DNA of 64,000 nucleotides from Promethearchaeota archaeon (GCA_016840085.1 JAEOTA010000056.1:1-64000); one strand, 5' to 3'; positions 17,580 to 25,786 are shown, counted from the first letter of the stretch. Translations and numbers: made by a program. The notes: generated by a model from the letters alone, not told the origin.

Positions 17580-18386
17580 ATGATGACAACAAAAATAAAG
17601 TTTGTTGATTTGAGCTTGGAAATTAAGGAAGGATTGGGCGACTTGCCACCTGAATTTAAATACCTTGAAGAAGGTTTATCTGCTAAAATCAAACACTTAG
17701 ATCATAAAGATAACATCTCCTTAATGGTAAGTTCTTTTCCTGGTATTTCCCCCGAGAATCTTCCAGATGGTTTAGCTTGGGCTGATGATCTTCTAACAAT
17801 TGGTGTTCATATGGGTACACATATGGATGCTCCATGGCATTATCACCCGACCAGCGAGGGGAAAAAATCAAAAACTATTGATGAAATCCCTATCGAATAT
17901 TGTTTTAGTGATGGGGTTGTGCTCGATATGACTCATAAAGAATCAGGAGATTTGATAAGCTCAAAAGATATTCAGGAGGTTCTTCAAAAAATTAAGTATA
18001 CACTAAAACCATTGGATATTGTCTTGATCCGGACAGATGCCGATAAATTCTGGGATACATTAAAGTACTGGACAGATTATCCAGGAGTAGGAAGAGAAGG
18101 AACAATTTGGTTGATCAATCAGGGAGTAAAGGTGGTTGGAACTGACGCATCAGGCTGGGATCGTCCTTTTCATTTTCAAGCTAAAGAATTTCGTGAAACT
18201 AGAAATAAAAACTTAATCTGGGAAGGACATTATGCAGGTATTGAGAGAGAATATTATCAGATGGAAAAATTAACTAACTTAGACAAACTTCCTCCATATG
18301 GGTTCAAAGTTAGCTGTTTTCCTATTAAAATATTAAAAGCTAGTGCAGCATGGGTAAGACCCGTCGCTATAATCGAGAAATTTTAA
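17580..18386 (+). CDS. Cyclase / kynurenine formamidase-like metal hydrolase
   Basis: 268 residues. H-M-G-T-H-M-D-A-P-W-H-Y-H is the HxGTHxDxPxH zinc/manganese motif of the cyclase family (PF04199). R-T-D-A-D-K-F-W, then Y-P-G-V-G-R-E-G, and G-T-D-A-S-G-W-D-R-P-F complete the pattern, including the later G-x-D-x-x-x-D loop. Family members hydrolyse amide or lactone bonds in small molecules (for example N-formylkynurenine). A second ATG at 17583 directly follows the first. It is followed by an enoyl-CoA hydratase-like gene on the same strand, so both may act in one catabolic route; this is inference. Confidence 0.88.
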   Translation: MMTTKIKFVDLSLEIKEGLGDLPPEFKYLEEGLSAKIKHLDHKDNISLMVSSFPGISPENLPDGLAWADDLLTIGVHMGTHMDAPWHYHPTSEGKKSKTIDEIPIEYCFSDGVVLDMTHKESGDLISSKDIQEVLQKIKYTLKPLDIVLIRTDADKFWDTLKYWTDYPGVGREGTIWLINQGVKVVGTDASGWDRPFHFQAKEFRETRNKNLIWEGHYAGIEREYYQMEKLTNLDKLPPYGFKVSCFPIKILKASAAWVRPVAIIEKF

Positions 18387-18461
18387 TAAAATTAATTATT
18401 CATTTTGGATTAAGTAATATAATAAAAAACATAATTATACAAATTTAATAGATTGAAAAAA

Positions 18462-19286
18462 ATGATAGCTATTAAAGATTTTAGAGATATAAAATATGAA
18501 AAAGAAGAAAATGGCATAGGAACTATAACTATTAATCGGCCAGAACGCAGAAATGCTCTATCTCCAATAACCTTTCTAGAATTGGAATCGGCATTCGATC
18601 ATATGGAACGAGATGATGATATTAGAGTTGTTATTATTACGGGGAACCAAGATGGAAATGCATTCTCTTCAGGGGCATATATGAGCCCAAAGATAGCGAG
18701 TGAGATGACACCTGAAATAAAGGAAATGTTAGATCCAACTGATAAATCGTCAATACATATGGCTCGAAAAATTTTTGATTTTCCTAAACCAATTGTTGCT
18801 GCTGTGAATGGGTTAGCTATTGGTGGCGGGATTACAATGCTTTTGATTGGTGCGGATCTTATTTATGCCTCCGAAAATGCATATTTAGGCTTTTATTTTG
18901 TACAAAATGCGTTTATGTCAGAATTTGCTTCAACCTTTCTTTTACCCCTCTATTTTGGATTTCAAAAAGCAAAAGAAATTATATATTTCGGAGCAAAAAT
19001 TGAAGCTCAGGAAGCATTTGAGCTTGGTTTAGTCAATAAAGTACTTCCTCTTAATGAATTAGTACCTTATACGAGAGAACAGGCATTGAAATTAATCACT
19101 CCAAAAGCACCTGGGTTATCCATCAGATTAATGAGGAAAGCCGTGCACGATATTTTTAAAGCTCAAATATACAAAATCCTAGATATAGAAAATGAAGGTT
19201 ATACAACATTACTGAAATCAGAAAATGTAGGAATAGCAATATCTGCTAGACGTAAAAAAATAGAACCTGTATTTAAGGAAAGATAA
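18462..19286 (+). CDS. Enoyl-CoA hydratase/isomerase (crotonase) family protein
   Basis: 274 residues from the ATG at 18462 (a TTG at 18453 is alternative). I-T-I-N-R-P-E-R-R-N-A-L-S opens the crotonase fold. A-F-S-S-G-A-Y-M forms the first oxyanion-hole segment (usually S-A-G-x-D/G-L), and A-V-N-G-L-A-I-G-G-G is the second. The acidic residues of true hydratases cannot be placed with certainty: the segment after the GGG reads I-T-M-L-L-I-G-A-D-L, then N-A-F-M-S-E-F. It may be an isomerase or a CoA-thioesterase-like relative. Sits 75 bases after the cyclase gene. Confidence 0.85.
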   Translation: MIAIKDFRDIKYEKEENGIGTITINRPERRNALSPITFLELESAFDHMERDDDIRVVIITGNQDGNAFSSGAYMSPKIASEMTPEIKEMLDPTDKSSIHMARKIFDFPKPIVAAVNGLAIGGGITMLLIGADLIYASENAYLGFYFVQNAFMSEFASTFLLPLYFGFQKAKEIIYFGAKIEAQEAFELGLVNKVLPLNELVPYTREQALKLITPKAPGLSIRLMRKAVHDIFKAQIYKILDIENEGYTTLLKSENVGIAISARRKKIEPVFKER

Positions 19287-19303
19287 GATCCATTTTTTTT
19301 CTT

Positions 19304-19400
19304 AGATTAAGTTTGCAAATTCTTTTCTTAAAATCATCAAACATTCTAGATCTCTCTCTTAAAAATGAATTGGGGTTCGTATGGGTCTGGAAGTTCATAA
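19304..19400 (-). pseudogene. Decayed fragment of IPFSK-DIYSG family, copy D
   Basis: Read on the minus strand, the stretch gives Y-E-L-P-D-P-Y-E-P-Q-F-I-F-K-R-E, which lines up with the Y-E-x-x-D-I-Y...I-P-F-K-E-R core. After a one-base shift, the DNA from about 19353 down to 19310 still matches the sequence encoding K-M-I-L-R-Q-E-F-A-N in copies E and F. No start, no N-terminal half. A relic only. Confidence 0.6.
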
Positions 19401-19548
19401 ATGAGAATTTTGACTATAATTTGTCGTTCTCTTATCAATCGCTTTTTACATAAAAGCTTAAATATCCTTTTGACAAATATATAATTAAATCTTTTAACAA
19501 ATAATCTGAAGATTTAGTTTAGAAATTTAAAATAAAATGGCGAAATAA

Positions 19549-21450
19549 ATGAAAAATAAAAAAATTTTAATAGTGTTAATACTCCTTATTTTAAATTTTA
19601 GCTTCGTGTTTCAGAAATATAACACTATTAATACAGTTCAAGAAGAATGCGACAAGAAAGAAATAAACCCTATATTATCTTCTAGTATTTCTATTGCATA
19701 CGAATGGAATAGGACATGGGACGGAGGTATTAATGATGAGGATTTGGCTTATGGAATCGTATTAGATACATCAGGTAATATTTATCTTGGGGGATATACA
19801 TACAATAGTGTGAGTTATTATGACATATGTGTGGTAAAATTTAACAGCTCTGGTGACTACCAATGGAATAGCACATGGGACGGAGGTATTAATGATGATG
19901 ATTGGGCAAATGGAATAGCATTAGATCCATTAGGCAATATTTATCTTGCGGGAGTTACCTATAATACGGTAAGTGATTACGACATGTGTGTAGTAAAATT
20001 TAATAGCTCTGGTGATTATCAATGGAGTAGCACATGGGATGGAGGTATTAATGATGATGATAGGGCAAATGGAATAGCATTAGATTCATCAGGTAATATC
20101 TACCTTGCGGGATCAACATATAAACTTGAGAGTAATCACGACATGTGTGTAATAAAATTTAACAGCTCTGGTGACTATCAATGGAATAGCACATGGGATG
20201 GAGGTATTAATGATGATGATTATGTTTATGGAATAGCATTAGATTCATCAGGTAATAATATCTATCTTGCAGGTGAAACCTACAACAGTGTGAGTCGTCG
20301 CGACATGTGTGTAGTAAAATTTGATGACTCTGGTGATTATCAATGGAGTAGCACATGGAATGGAGGTATTAATGATAATGATAGGGCATATGGAATAACA
20401 TTAGATTCATTAGAAAATATCTTTCTTGCGGGATACACAATAACTCCAGCAAGTTATTACGACATGTGTATAGTAAAATTTGATGACTCTGGTGATTATC
20501 AATGGAATAACACATGGGATGGAGGTGTTAATAATTGGGATTTAGCTTATGGATTAGTATTAGATTCATTAGAAAATATTTTTCTTGCGGGCTTTACAAT
20601 AAATCCAGCGAGTGGTCTAGACATGTGTGTAGTAAAATTTGATGACTCTGGTGATTATCAATGGAGTAGCACATGGGATGGAGGTTTTAATGATGAGGAT
20701 GTAGCTTATGGAATCGCATTCGATTCATCAGAGAATATCTATCTTGCAGGATATACACATAAACCAGGGAGTTATGACGACATGTGTTTAGTGAAATATA
20801 ATTCAGCACCAAAGATTAAGATTAATACACCAATCCAGAATAATTATTATAGCATAATTGCCCCAAATTTTGAGATTTCTATTCTTGATTCAGAGTTAGA
20901 TACTACGTGGTATACTTTAGATGAAGGGACAACAAACATTATATTTAGTGGATCAATAGGCAATATTAGTCAAGCAGAATGGGATAAAAAAGGCGAAGGT
21001 TTAATTACTATTAATTTCCATGCAAATGATTCTATAGGCCTTGAGGGAACTTCAGGGGTATCTGTCTATAAAGATATAACGGCTCCAACCTCATCAATAT
21101 CTTTTACACCGCATAAAGGAACTAATATAGTGAAAAAATCAACCAGCTTCAATCTAACTGCTGATGATGGACAAGGTTCAGGCGTTGCTTCGATTATGTA
21201 TAAAATTAATGATGGGGATTGGACTAATTATAGCGATCCATTTGATTTATCTGATTTTAAATCCGGCAATCATAATATCTCATATTATTCAATTGACAAA
21301 GTGGGCAATATGGAAAATATAAACTCACAACTAGTAAAAATACCTGGACCAGGCGTAATCCCTGGATACAACCTTTTACTTGTGATAAGCTTAATTTGTG
21401 TAATTTCAGTTGTTACTATTAAATATCGAAATAAAAGTCTAAAGAAATAA
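19549..21450 (+). CDS. Secreted seven-bladed beta-propeller (SBBP) surface protein with C-terminal IPGY anchor
   Basis: 633 residues. A signal peptide-like helix (residues 5-21) is followed by seven consecutive 53-54 residue repeats (51-422), each with W-x-x-T-W-D-G-G, G-I-x-L-D, N-I-Y/F-L-A-G and D-M-C-V-V-K-F, as in SBBP propeller repeats (PF06739-like). Two Ig-like segments follow: T-W-Y-T-L-D-E-G-T, then G-D-W-T-N-Y-S-D-P-F with S-I-D-K-V-G-N (OmpL47-like). The end is G-V-I-P-G-Y-N, a hydrophobic helix, then R-N-K-S-L-K-K. Exactly seven repeats means a closed propeller. Likely a cell-surface adhesion or binding protein anchored by C-terminal processing. Confidence 0.9.
   Translation: MKNKKILIVLILLILNFSFVFQKYNTINTVQEECDKKEINPILSSSISIAYEWNRTWDGGINDEDLAYGIVLDTSGNIYLGGYTYNSVSYYDICVVKFNSSGDYQWNSTWDGGINDDDWANGIALDPLGNIYLAGVTYNTVSDYDMCVVKFNSSGDYQWSSTWDGGINDDDRANGIALDSSGNIYLAGSTYKLESNHDMCVIKFNSSGDYQWNSTWDGGINDDDYVYGIALDSSGNNIYLAGETYNSVSRRDMCVVKFDDSGDYQWSSTWNGGINDNDRAYGITLDSLENIFLAGYTITPASYYDMCIVKFDDSGDYQWNNTWDGGVNNWDLAYGLVLDSLENIFLAGFTINPASGLDMCVVKFDDSGDYQWSSTWDGGFNDEDVAYGIAFDSSENIYLAGYTHKPGSYDDMCLVKYNSAPKIKINTPIQNNYYSIIAPNFEISILDSELDTTWYTLDEGTTNIIFSGSIGNISQAEWDKKGEGLITINFHANDSIGLEGTSGVSVYKDITAPTSSISFTPHKGTNIVKKSTSFNLTADDGQGSGVASIMYKINDGDWTNYSDPFDLSDFKSGNHNISYYSIDKVGNMENINSQLVKIPGPGVIPGYNLLLVISLICVISVVTIKYRNKSLKK
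19699..20814 (+). repeat. Seven tandem ~159-bp coding repeats (propeller blades)
   Basis: Seven in-frame repeats of 53 codons (blade 4 has 54) within the surface-protein gene. DNA identity is high as well as protein identity: the segment encoding S-T-W-D-G-G-I-N-D is nearly the same in most copies. This suggests recent expansion or gene conversion. Blades 2-4 are closest to each other; blades 5-7 share F-D-D-S-G-D or L-E-N-I-F variants. Confidence 0.9.
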
Positions 21451-21595
21451 ATACAATTTTTTTTCTATTTTTTTAATGAATATTTCTTTTCAAAATTATA
21501 ATAGTATGGTCATATCGAAAGAAAATATACTAATGAAACATGGCTTATTTAATGGCATAATCTAAGATATCAAAATACAAAAATAAATTCTCTTC

Positions 21596-21824
21596 TTAGA
21601 AACAATTTGCAAATTCTTGTCTTAAAATCATCTTATATTCCGGATCTCTTTCTTTGAAGGGAATTTTTTCCACTACCAGAATAAATATCAATTGATTTAT
21701 GAGATTTAAACATTTTAGTAAAAGGAATGATAATCTGAGAGAAATCTGTACTTTTTTCTAAAACAATTTTATCCGGGCGTACAATGGATTCTTGAGAAAA
21801 CTTATCTAATTTTCCAGAACTCAT
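21596..21824 (-). pseudogene. IPFSK-DIYSG family copy E, frameshifted
   Basis: ATG at 21824 starts M-S-S-G-K-L-D-K-F, then F-S-Q-I-I-I-P-F-T-K-M-F, then S-I-D-I-Y-S-G. Compared with copy F, one extra base in the A-rich stretch around 21668-21675 throws the frame, and it ends early at 21633. In the other frame the coding continues as K-I-P-F-K-E-R-D-P-E-Y-K-M-I-L-R-Q-E-F-A-N to TAA at 21596. A decayed relative of the ribbon-helix-helix gene lies immediately upstream, the same arrangement as copy F. Confidence 0.75.
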
Positions 21825-21839
21825 TTTAATATCACTTCC

Positions 21840-22085
21840 TTATTCTTTTACAATTAATTTTCCTCTTATTTGGAGTTTAATTCCAAGTTTTTCTAATTTA
21901 TTTCGATATTCAAATATAATATCTCTCAGAATTTTCTTACTGATTTCTAGTTGTTCTGCCAAGATGTTAAATTCTATTTCATTGAATAGTTCTGAATACC
22001 TTACTATTTTCTGAACTTAATCTTGTATAACTTGATCATAATCTGCTATTTCGATTTCTCTTGTAATATCATTTAATCTAAATTA
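21840..22085 (-). pseudogene. Decayed paralogue of ribbon-helix-helix gene (C-terminal part)
   Basis: Minus-strand translation ending at TAA 21840 gives E-I-E-F-N-I-L-A-E-Q-L-E-I-S-K-K-I-L, then I-I-F-E-Y-R-N-K-L-E-K-L-G-I-K-L-Q-I. This aligns residue for residue with the last 45 residues of the intact gene at 22777-23238 (V-D-I-D-D-L-A-D-H-F-D-V-P-N-K-I-I, then I-I-F-T-H-S-K-E-I-K-K-V-G-L-N-L-K-L). Upstream codons also match but contain a stop at about 22020. The N-terminal ribbon-helix-helix part is not recognisable. Confidence 0.7.
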
Positions 22086-22478
22086 TATTTGCAAGTACAT
22101 TAAGCTTCTCCGTCTAATTATATAAATTTTTCATAATAAGGGATGCTCCATCGAAGAAAAATTCAATTTTCTTTAGTAATTTTAAATTCTCAGAAATAAT
22201 CTTCTATTCTAACTTCAGATGATTTAGAATTAGCCAGTTTTTTAATTATCCTATCATAAAAAATATCCAAATAAACCACATGAACTACTGGTTTAAAAAA
22301 TAATTTATCAATTCTTTCTGTCAATCAGAATAACTAAAAATAGAATTGAAATTTAAGTCTTTTTAATCAATAAATCTAAGAAAAGTTATGTGTAATTTTT
22401 AGAATCTGTTATCATTTTCAACTGTTTTTTGTTCTAGCGCTGGTACTTTAAAAAAAGTTAAAAATGTAAGGCCAGATA
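22086..22478. other. Intergenic stretch with decayed coding traces
   Basis: No intact gene. On the minus strand around 22190-22290 the DNA reads V-V-H-V-V-Y-L-D-I-F-Y-D-R-I-I-K-K-L, which might be the start of a broken PIN-like or other small protein, but I cannot assign it. The rest is AT-rich without obvious structure. Together with the flanking relics this is a graveyard segment between two copies of the same module. Confidence 0.4.
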
Positions 22479-22754
22479 TTAAAGAGTAGGAAATTTTATA
22501 ACTGATTTATAGACCTTAAATTCAACTTTTAAGATATTGGCAAACTCTTGCCTTAAAATCATTTTATATTCAGGATCTCTTTCTTTAAATGGAATTTTTT
22601 CATTTCCAGAATATATATCAGAGGTTTCATATTTCCTAAAGAGTTTTGAGAAAGGAATGACAATTTCAGAAAGATTCAAATGCATTTCAAAGATTTCTTT
22701 TTGAATTTTTTCATCAAATGTATTAAGTAATTTATTTGAACTCATAATGCTCAA
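22479..22754 (-). CDS. IPFSK-DIYSG family small protein, copy F (intact, second gene of RHH module)
   Basis: 91 residues and the most complete copy: helical N-terminus (N-K-L-L-N-T-F-D-E-K-I-Q-K-E-I-F), then L-S-E-I-V-I-P-F-S-K-L-F, then T-S-D-I-Y-S-G-N-E-K-I-P-F-K-E-R-D-P, then M-I-L-R-Q-E-F-A-N-I-L-K and a beta-rich tail. It begins 22 bases after the stop of the ribbon-helix-helix gene, so the two are surely co-transcribed. This pairing (DNA-binding RHH protein first, small protein second) is the layout of many toxin-antitoxin operons, but no toxin fold is recognised. Function open. Confidence 0.75.
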   Translation of the reverse strand: MSIMSSNKLLNTFDEKIQKEIFEMHLNLSEIVIPFSKLFRKYETSDIYSGNEKIPFKERDPEYKMILRQEFANILKVEFKVYKSVIKFPTL

Positions 22755-22776
22755 TCTTTAGTTTATTTTATTTGAC

Positions 22777-23238
22777 TTAAATTTTAAATATTTGACCTTC
22801 TTTTAATTTTAGATTTAAACCTACTTTTTTAATCTCTTTACTATGTGTAAATATAATTTTTTTAATTATTTTGTTAGGAACATCAAAATGATCTGCTAGA
22901 TCATCAATATCTACAACTTCGACTATTTCAAAAAACTCGGGAAGCTCTTTAATAATATCCTTCTCAATTTTTCGTAATGTCTTATCTAAAGCTAAACTTG
23001 CAGATTCAGAAAAAATTTCATCTGAAATCTCCTTTATATCTACTCCATAATTTTTCTTTAGTAAATCAGGATTACTTTCAATCCATTGATGAACTATATT
23101 TCTCATACTATTTGAAAGAGATATATTTCTATTGGTAGCCATTTTATTTATTACTCTATGATCAAAATCATCTAATTTGACAGTAATTCTTGTTTTTTTC
23201 TCTTCAATATCCTCTTGATTTGTAGATTCAGATGGCAT
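22777..23238 (-). CDS. Ribbon-helix-helix (Arc/MetJ-like) DNA-binding protein
   Basis: 153 residues. After a charged start, T-R-I-T-V-K-L-D-D-F-D-H-R-V-I-N-K-M and S-L-S-N-S-M-R-N-I-V-H-Q-W-I form the strand-helix-helix of an RHH repressor (residues about 15-55). A middle helical linker follows, and the C-terminal 45 residues (V-D-I-D-D-L-A-D-H-F-D-V-P) look like a small winged-helix or helix-turn-helix. A decayed paralogue of this C-terminal part lies at 21840-22085. The gene leads the small IPFSK gene in an operon and probably represses it through the divergent promoter region that holds an inverted repeat at 23320-23337. Confidence 0.8.
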   Translation of the reverse strand: MPSESTNQEDIEEKKTRITVKLDDFDHRVINKMATNRNISLSNSMRNIVHQWIESNPDLLKKNYGVDIKEISDEIFSESASLALDKTLRKIEKDIIKELPEFFEIVEVVDIDDLADHFDVPNKIIKKIIFTHSKEIKKVGLNLKLKEGQIFKI

Positions 23239-23288
23239 TCTTCTAATCCGACAAAATTAACCAGTTGAGATATAAATGATCATTAAAG

Positions 23289-23296
23289 TATATAAA
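23289..23296 (-). promoter_or_regulatory. Candidate TATA box for the RHH operon
   Basis: On the minus strand the octamer reads TTTATATA, an archaeal box A match, 50 bases upstream of the ATG at 23238. Transcription would begin near 23263. It lies next to the inverted repeat. Confidence 0.5.
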
Positions 23297-23319
23297 TATT
23301 TGCATTCTTGATTCGAAAG

Positions 23320-23337
23320 TGCATCGATTGTGATGCA
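23320..23337. promoter_or_regulatory. Inverted repeat, candidate RHH operator
   Basis: TGCATC and GATGCA form perfect 6-base arms around a 6-base spacer (GATTGT). A further TGCAT and GTGCAT lie just left (23301-23324). The element sits between the TATA boxes of the divergent RHH operon and the cyclin-fold gene, where an autoregulating RHH repressor would bind. Confidence 0.5.
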
Positions 23338-23341
23338 TAAA

Positions 23342-23349
23342 TTTAAATA
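23342..23349 (+). promoter_or_regulatory. Candidate TATA box for the cyclin-fold gene
   Basis: TTTAAATA, a good archaeal box A. Transcription would start near 23374, leaving about 64 bases of leader before the ATG at 23438. It lies 4 bases right of the inverted repeat. Confidence 0.45.
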
Positions 23350-23437
23350 TGAATTAATTCAATAATATCTTAATAATATCAAAATGACACTACGATATTA
23401 CTAACATTTAAAAAAGAATTAGGATTCTGTGTGTAAA

Positions 23438-24079
23438 ATGTTAGAACTCTATACCCCTAATTATGAAGTAATAAGTACCAAAGAACGAATAACCATTGAT
23501 TTAATAAAAGATGGTCAAGAATTCTTGGAGCAATTTGACATTAACCATGAATTTTTATTAGATACTGTTTCCTTAGTATATAGATATTTAAGGATCAATG
23601 AGAAAATTCCCCATAATTTATATAAATTCTTTGTGGCTGCATATTACATAATAACCAGACATCCATATAATTTTCCTGTTCATGAAACTAAGAGTGAACT
23701 TTGTCAGAAATTTGGCTTACAGGTGAGTTCTTTAGAGTATTGCGTAGAAAAGATGATTAACTCATTGAATTATATTAAATTATTAGATGATTCGAATTTC
23801 CCATATTTTGTTGATCCTGAACGAGACATTCGGTTAAATCTAACAAAAAGTATTACGAAGAAGAAAGTTGATAAAGCGATGATGAATTTTCTACTCTATC
23901 ATCAACCAATAAACTCGCAAATCCTTACTGAAGAGTTAGTACATGAAATAATTTTTGAACAAAAAGCGTTTCCAGAGGAACTTTTCCGTCAATTATATGA
24001 AATAATAATTGAATTCGTTGAAAAGCAATTTATAGACTATAATGAATATGCAAAAATGCAACAAAAATATTTTATATAA
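23438..24079 (+). CDS. Cyclin-fold (TFB-like) protein
   Basis: About 213 residues from the ATG at 23438 (a GTG at 23429 is alternative). The segment Y-K-F-F-V-A-A-Y-Y-I-I-T-R, then S-E-L-C-Q-K-F-G-L-Q-V-S-S-L-E-Y-C-V-E-K-M, resembles one cyclin box of archaeal transcription factor B (A-A-x-x-Y-x-x-x-R, then an E-I/L-x-x-x-F-G-V-S helix). No zinc ribbon or B-finger is present, and a second box is not clear. The C-terminal 70 residues are helical. It could be a TFB-derived regulator or an unrelated helical protein; medium certainty. Confidence 0.5.
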   Translation: MLELYTPNYEVISTKERITIDLIKDGQEFLEQFDINHEFLLDTVSLVYRYLRINEKIPHNLYKFFVAAYYIITRHPYNFPVHETKSELCQKFGLQVSSLEYCVEKMINSLNYIKLLDDSNFPYFVDPERDIRLNLTKSITKKKVDKAMMNFLLYHQPINSQILTEELVHEIIFEQKAFPEELFRQLYEIIIEFVEKQFIDYNEYAKMQQKYFI

Positions 24080-24127
24080 ATATCTGAATTGATACTAATT
24101 TAGAATTAATAACAATCTAAAGAAAAC

Positions 24128-24967
24128 CTATTTCTTTTTTATTATATATCCGCATTGTGGACAAAAATTTAAATGCTCAGTTATTTGCATACCACAAAAT
24201 TTACATCTAAAAGAAAATGTTTTTGGTTCCGCTTCTTTGGGTTCGGAAAATGATGAAATTGGGTCTGATTGGATAATCGAGGTAGTTTGAGGTTTTATAT
24301 CCTTTTGTTCTGTGATTGATGGAACTGTTTGTAATTTTCTATCTGTATCTTGATGAACCTCAATAATAGCTTTTAAAGCTTTTTCATTAATTTTATCTTC
24401 TTTAGCATCTAAATTGATTGGAGTGGGTTTTGTTTTTTTAAACTTTGGTATAATATCTTTAGCTATAGGCTTTAAAGGAGGTACCAGGTCTTCTACTGGA
24501 ATTGTTTGCCTTTTATCAATATATTCTTCAAAATCATTTTTAGTAGCTTTTCTTAAACTGTACCGATTCCCACAAATCTCGCAAAAATCTCTAATTGTAT
24601 CTGTGAAATTCTTGCAGTTATCACAAATAAAAGGCTGAGCTTCTAGAAAGGTTTTCCTATCTTGTATTAACGGTGTTAGAAATCCCACGCTCTCTCTATC
24701 ACGATCTCTTTTTTCTTTTTTTTCTCTTTTAGGTTTAAAAGAAGAATTTTCAGTTTTAGGTTTGTAAGTAACTATATGATAATGAATTTCTCCGTTATAT
24801 AGAGTTGAATATATTTTTCCACTAGATTTCAATTCATTTAAGATTTTTGTGAGATGTTTTTTGCCATATTTTATCTCATTAGAAGGTAATATAAAATTAT
24901 CTAATCTTTTCTTCAAAGCATTAACTGAAAGTGCTTTTCCTTGATATTCTTTCAAGTAATTAAGCAA
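24128..24967 (-). CDS. Winged-helix plus double zinc-ribbon protein
   Basis: 279 residues. Residues 1-68 look like a winged helix (V-N-A-L-K-K-R-L, then K-K-H-L-T-K-I-L-N-E-L-K-S-S-G-K-I-Y-S). A zinc ribbon follows, F-I-C-D-N-C-K-N-F with D-F-C-E-I-C-G-N-R, at about 117-140. A long proline/threonine-rich linker leads to a C-terminal zinc ribbon, F-R-C-K-F-C-G-M-Q with N-F-C-P-Q-C-G-Y. TTG start at 24967. Probably a DNA- or RNA-binding adaptor; convergent with the cyclin-fold gene. Confidence 0.6.
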   Translation of the reverse strand: MLNYLKEYQGKALSVNALKKRLDNFILPSNEIKYGKKHLTKILNELKSSGKIYSTLYNGEIHYHIVTYKPKTENSSFKPKREKKEKRDRDRESVGFLTPLIQDRKTFLEAQPFICDNCKNFTDTIRDFCEICGNRYSLRKATKNDFEEYIDKRQTIPVEDLVPPLKPIAKDIIPKFKKTKPTPINLDAKEDKINEKALKAIIEVHQDTDRKLQTVPSITEQKDIKPQTTSIIQSDPISSFSEPKEAEPKTFSFRCKFCGMQITEHLNFCPQCGYIIKKK

Positions 24968-25183
24968 AATATTTGCTAACTTGATTGATTTCTTAATTAA
25001 AAACCAACTTTTTTAATTGTTTTGGATATTATCTATTGTTGTTAATAGAAATGTTATTATTTAAATATTTTTCTTAGTAGTAGTCGATTTCCCATTTCAT
25101 TTATAATAGAGTAAGGATGATCTATTTCAAATTTTAAATAAATAAAAAAGAGTATTTAGAAATTCTTACTTAGAATTTTATTA

Positions 25184-25642
25184 TTATTTTCGAATTTTGT
25201 TTCCTAGTTCTTGAGCCCATGCTTTAACTTTCTCGGGATCAGTATAATCCATATCAGCATATCTTCCTCCAAAAGCTTCGGTCGCTATTGGCTTAATGTG
25301 GGGATTTTTAGTTAATTTTTTGTCTATATATTTTGTAATAGCATCATCATAGCTTTCAGGATCTCCTGCCTTACCAGAGGATAGGAAAATTGCTACATTT
25401 TTATCTTTAAAATTATTTTTTAGAAATTTATTTACTTTTCCATACCATCTTGCGATTCTAATTCCACTACCGATAATAATATTTTTATATTGAGAAAGAT
25501 CAGGTTTTGGATTTTTCTTGAGGTTAATTAAATCAACTTCAAATTCGTATTGATTCTCCAAAATCTTTGCGATTATGTTAGCATTTTCTTCTGTTACACC
25601 CGACTTTGTAGCGTATGCTATAAGGGTCTTATTTTCATTCAT
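25184..25642 (-). CDS. Flavodoxin-domain protein
   Basis: 152 residues. L-I-A-Y-A-T-K-S-G-V-T-E-E-N-A is the FMN phosphate-binding loop (T-x-S/T-x-x-T). N-I-I-I-G-S-G-I-R-I-A-R-W-Y-G-K and F-L-S-S-G-K-A-G-D-P give the later FMN contacts, in the style of HemG/menaquinone-dependent protoporphyrinogen oxidase relatives. A soluble electron carrier or flavodoxin-like reductase. No haem genes nearby. Confidence 0.85.
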   Translation of the reverse strand: MNENKTLIAYATKSGVTEENANIIAKILENQYEFEVDLINLKKNPKPDLSQYKNIIIGSGIRIARWYGKVNKFLKNNFKDKNVAIFLSSGKAGDPESYDDAITKYIDKKLTKNPHIKPIATEAFGGRYADMDYTDPEKVKAWAQELGNKIRK

Positions 25643-25786
25643 ATTTAAACACCATTTTCAATTAATTTAAGATTTAATTTATATTAAATGGAGTCCAATT
25701 TTAGATGATATATTAAGGATCTTTCTTGATCCATAAAAATAATTCGTATAAATCTAATTTTACCTCTTGTTTCCTATTTTAAAATT

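Noticed and set aside
22190..22290. Possible PIN-domain toxin remnant (V-Y-L-D-I-F-Y-D-R-I)
   Set aside because: Too short, and acidic residues of a PIN domain beyond the first cannot be placed; noted only in the intergenic entry.
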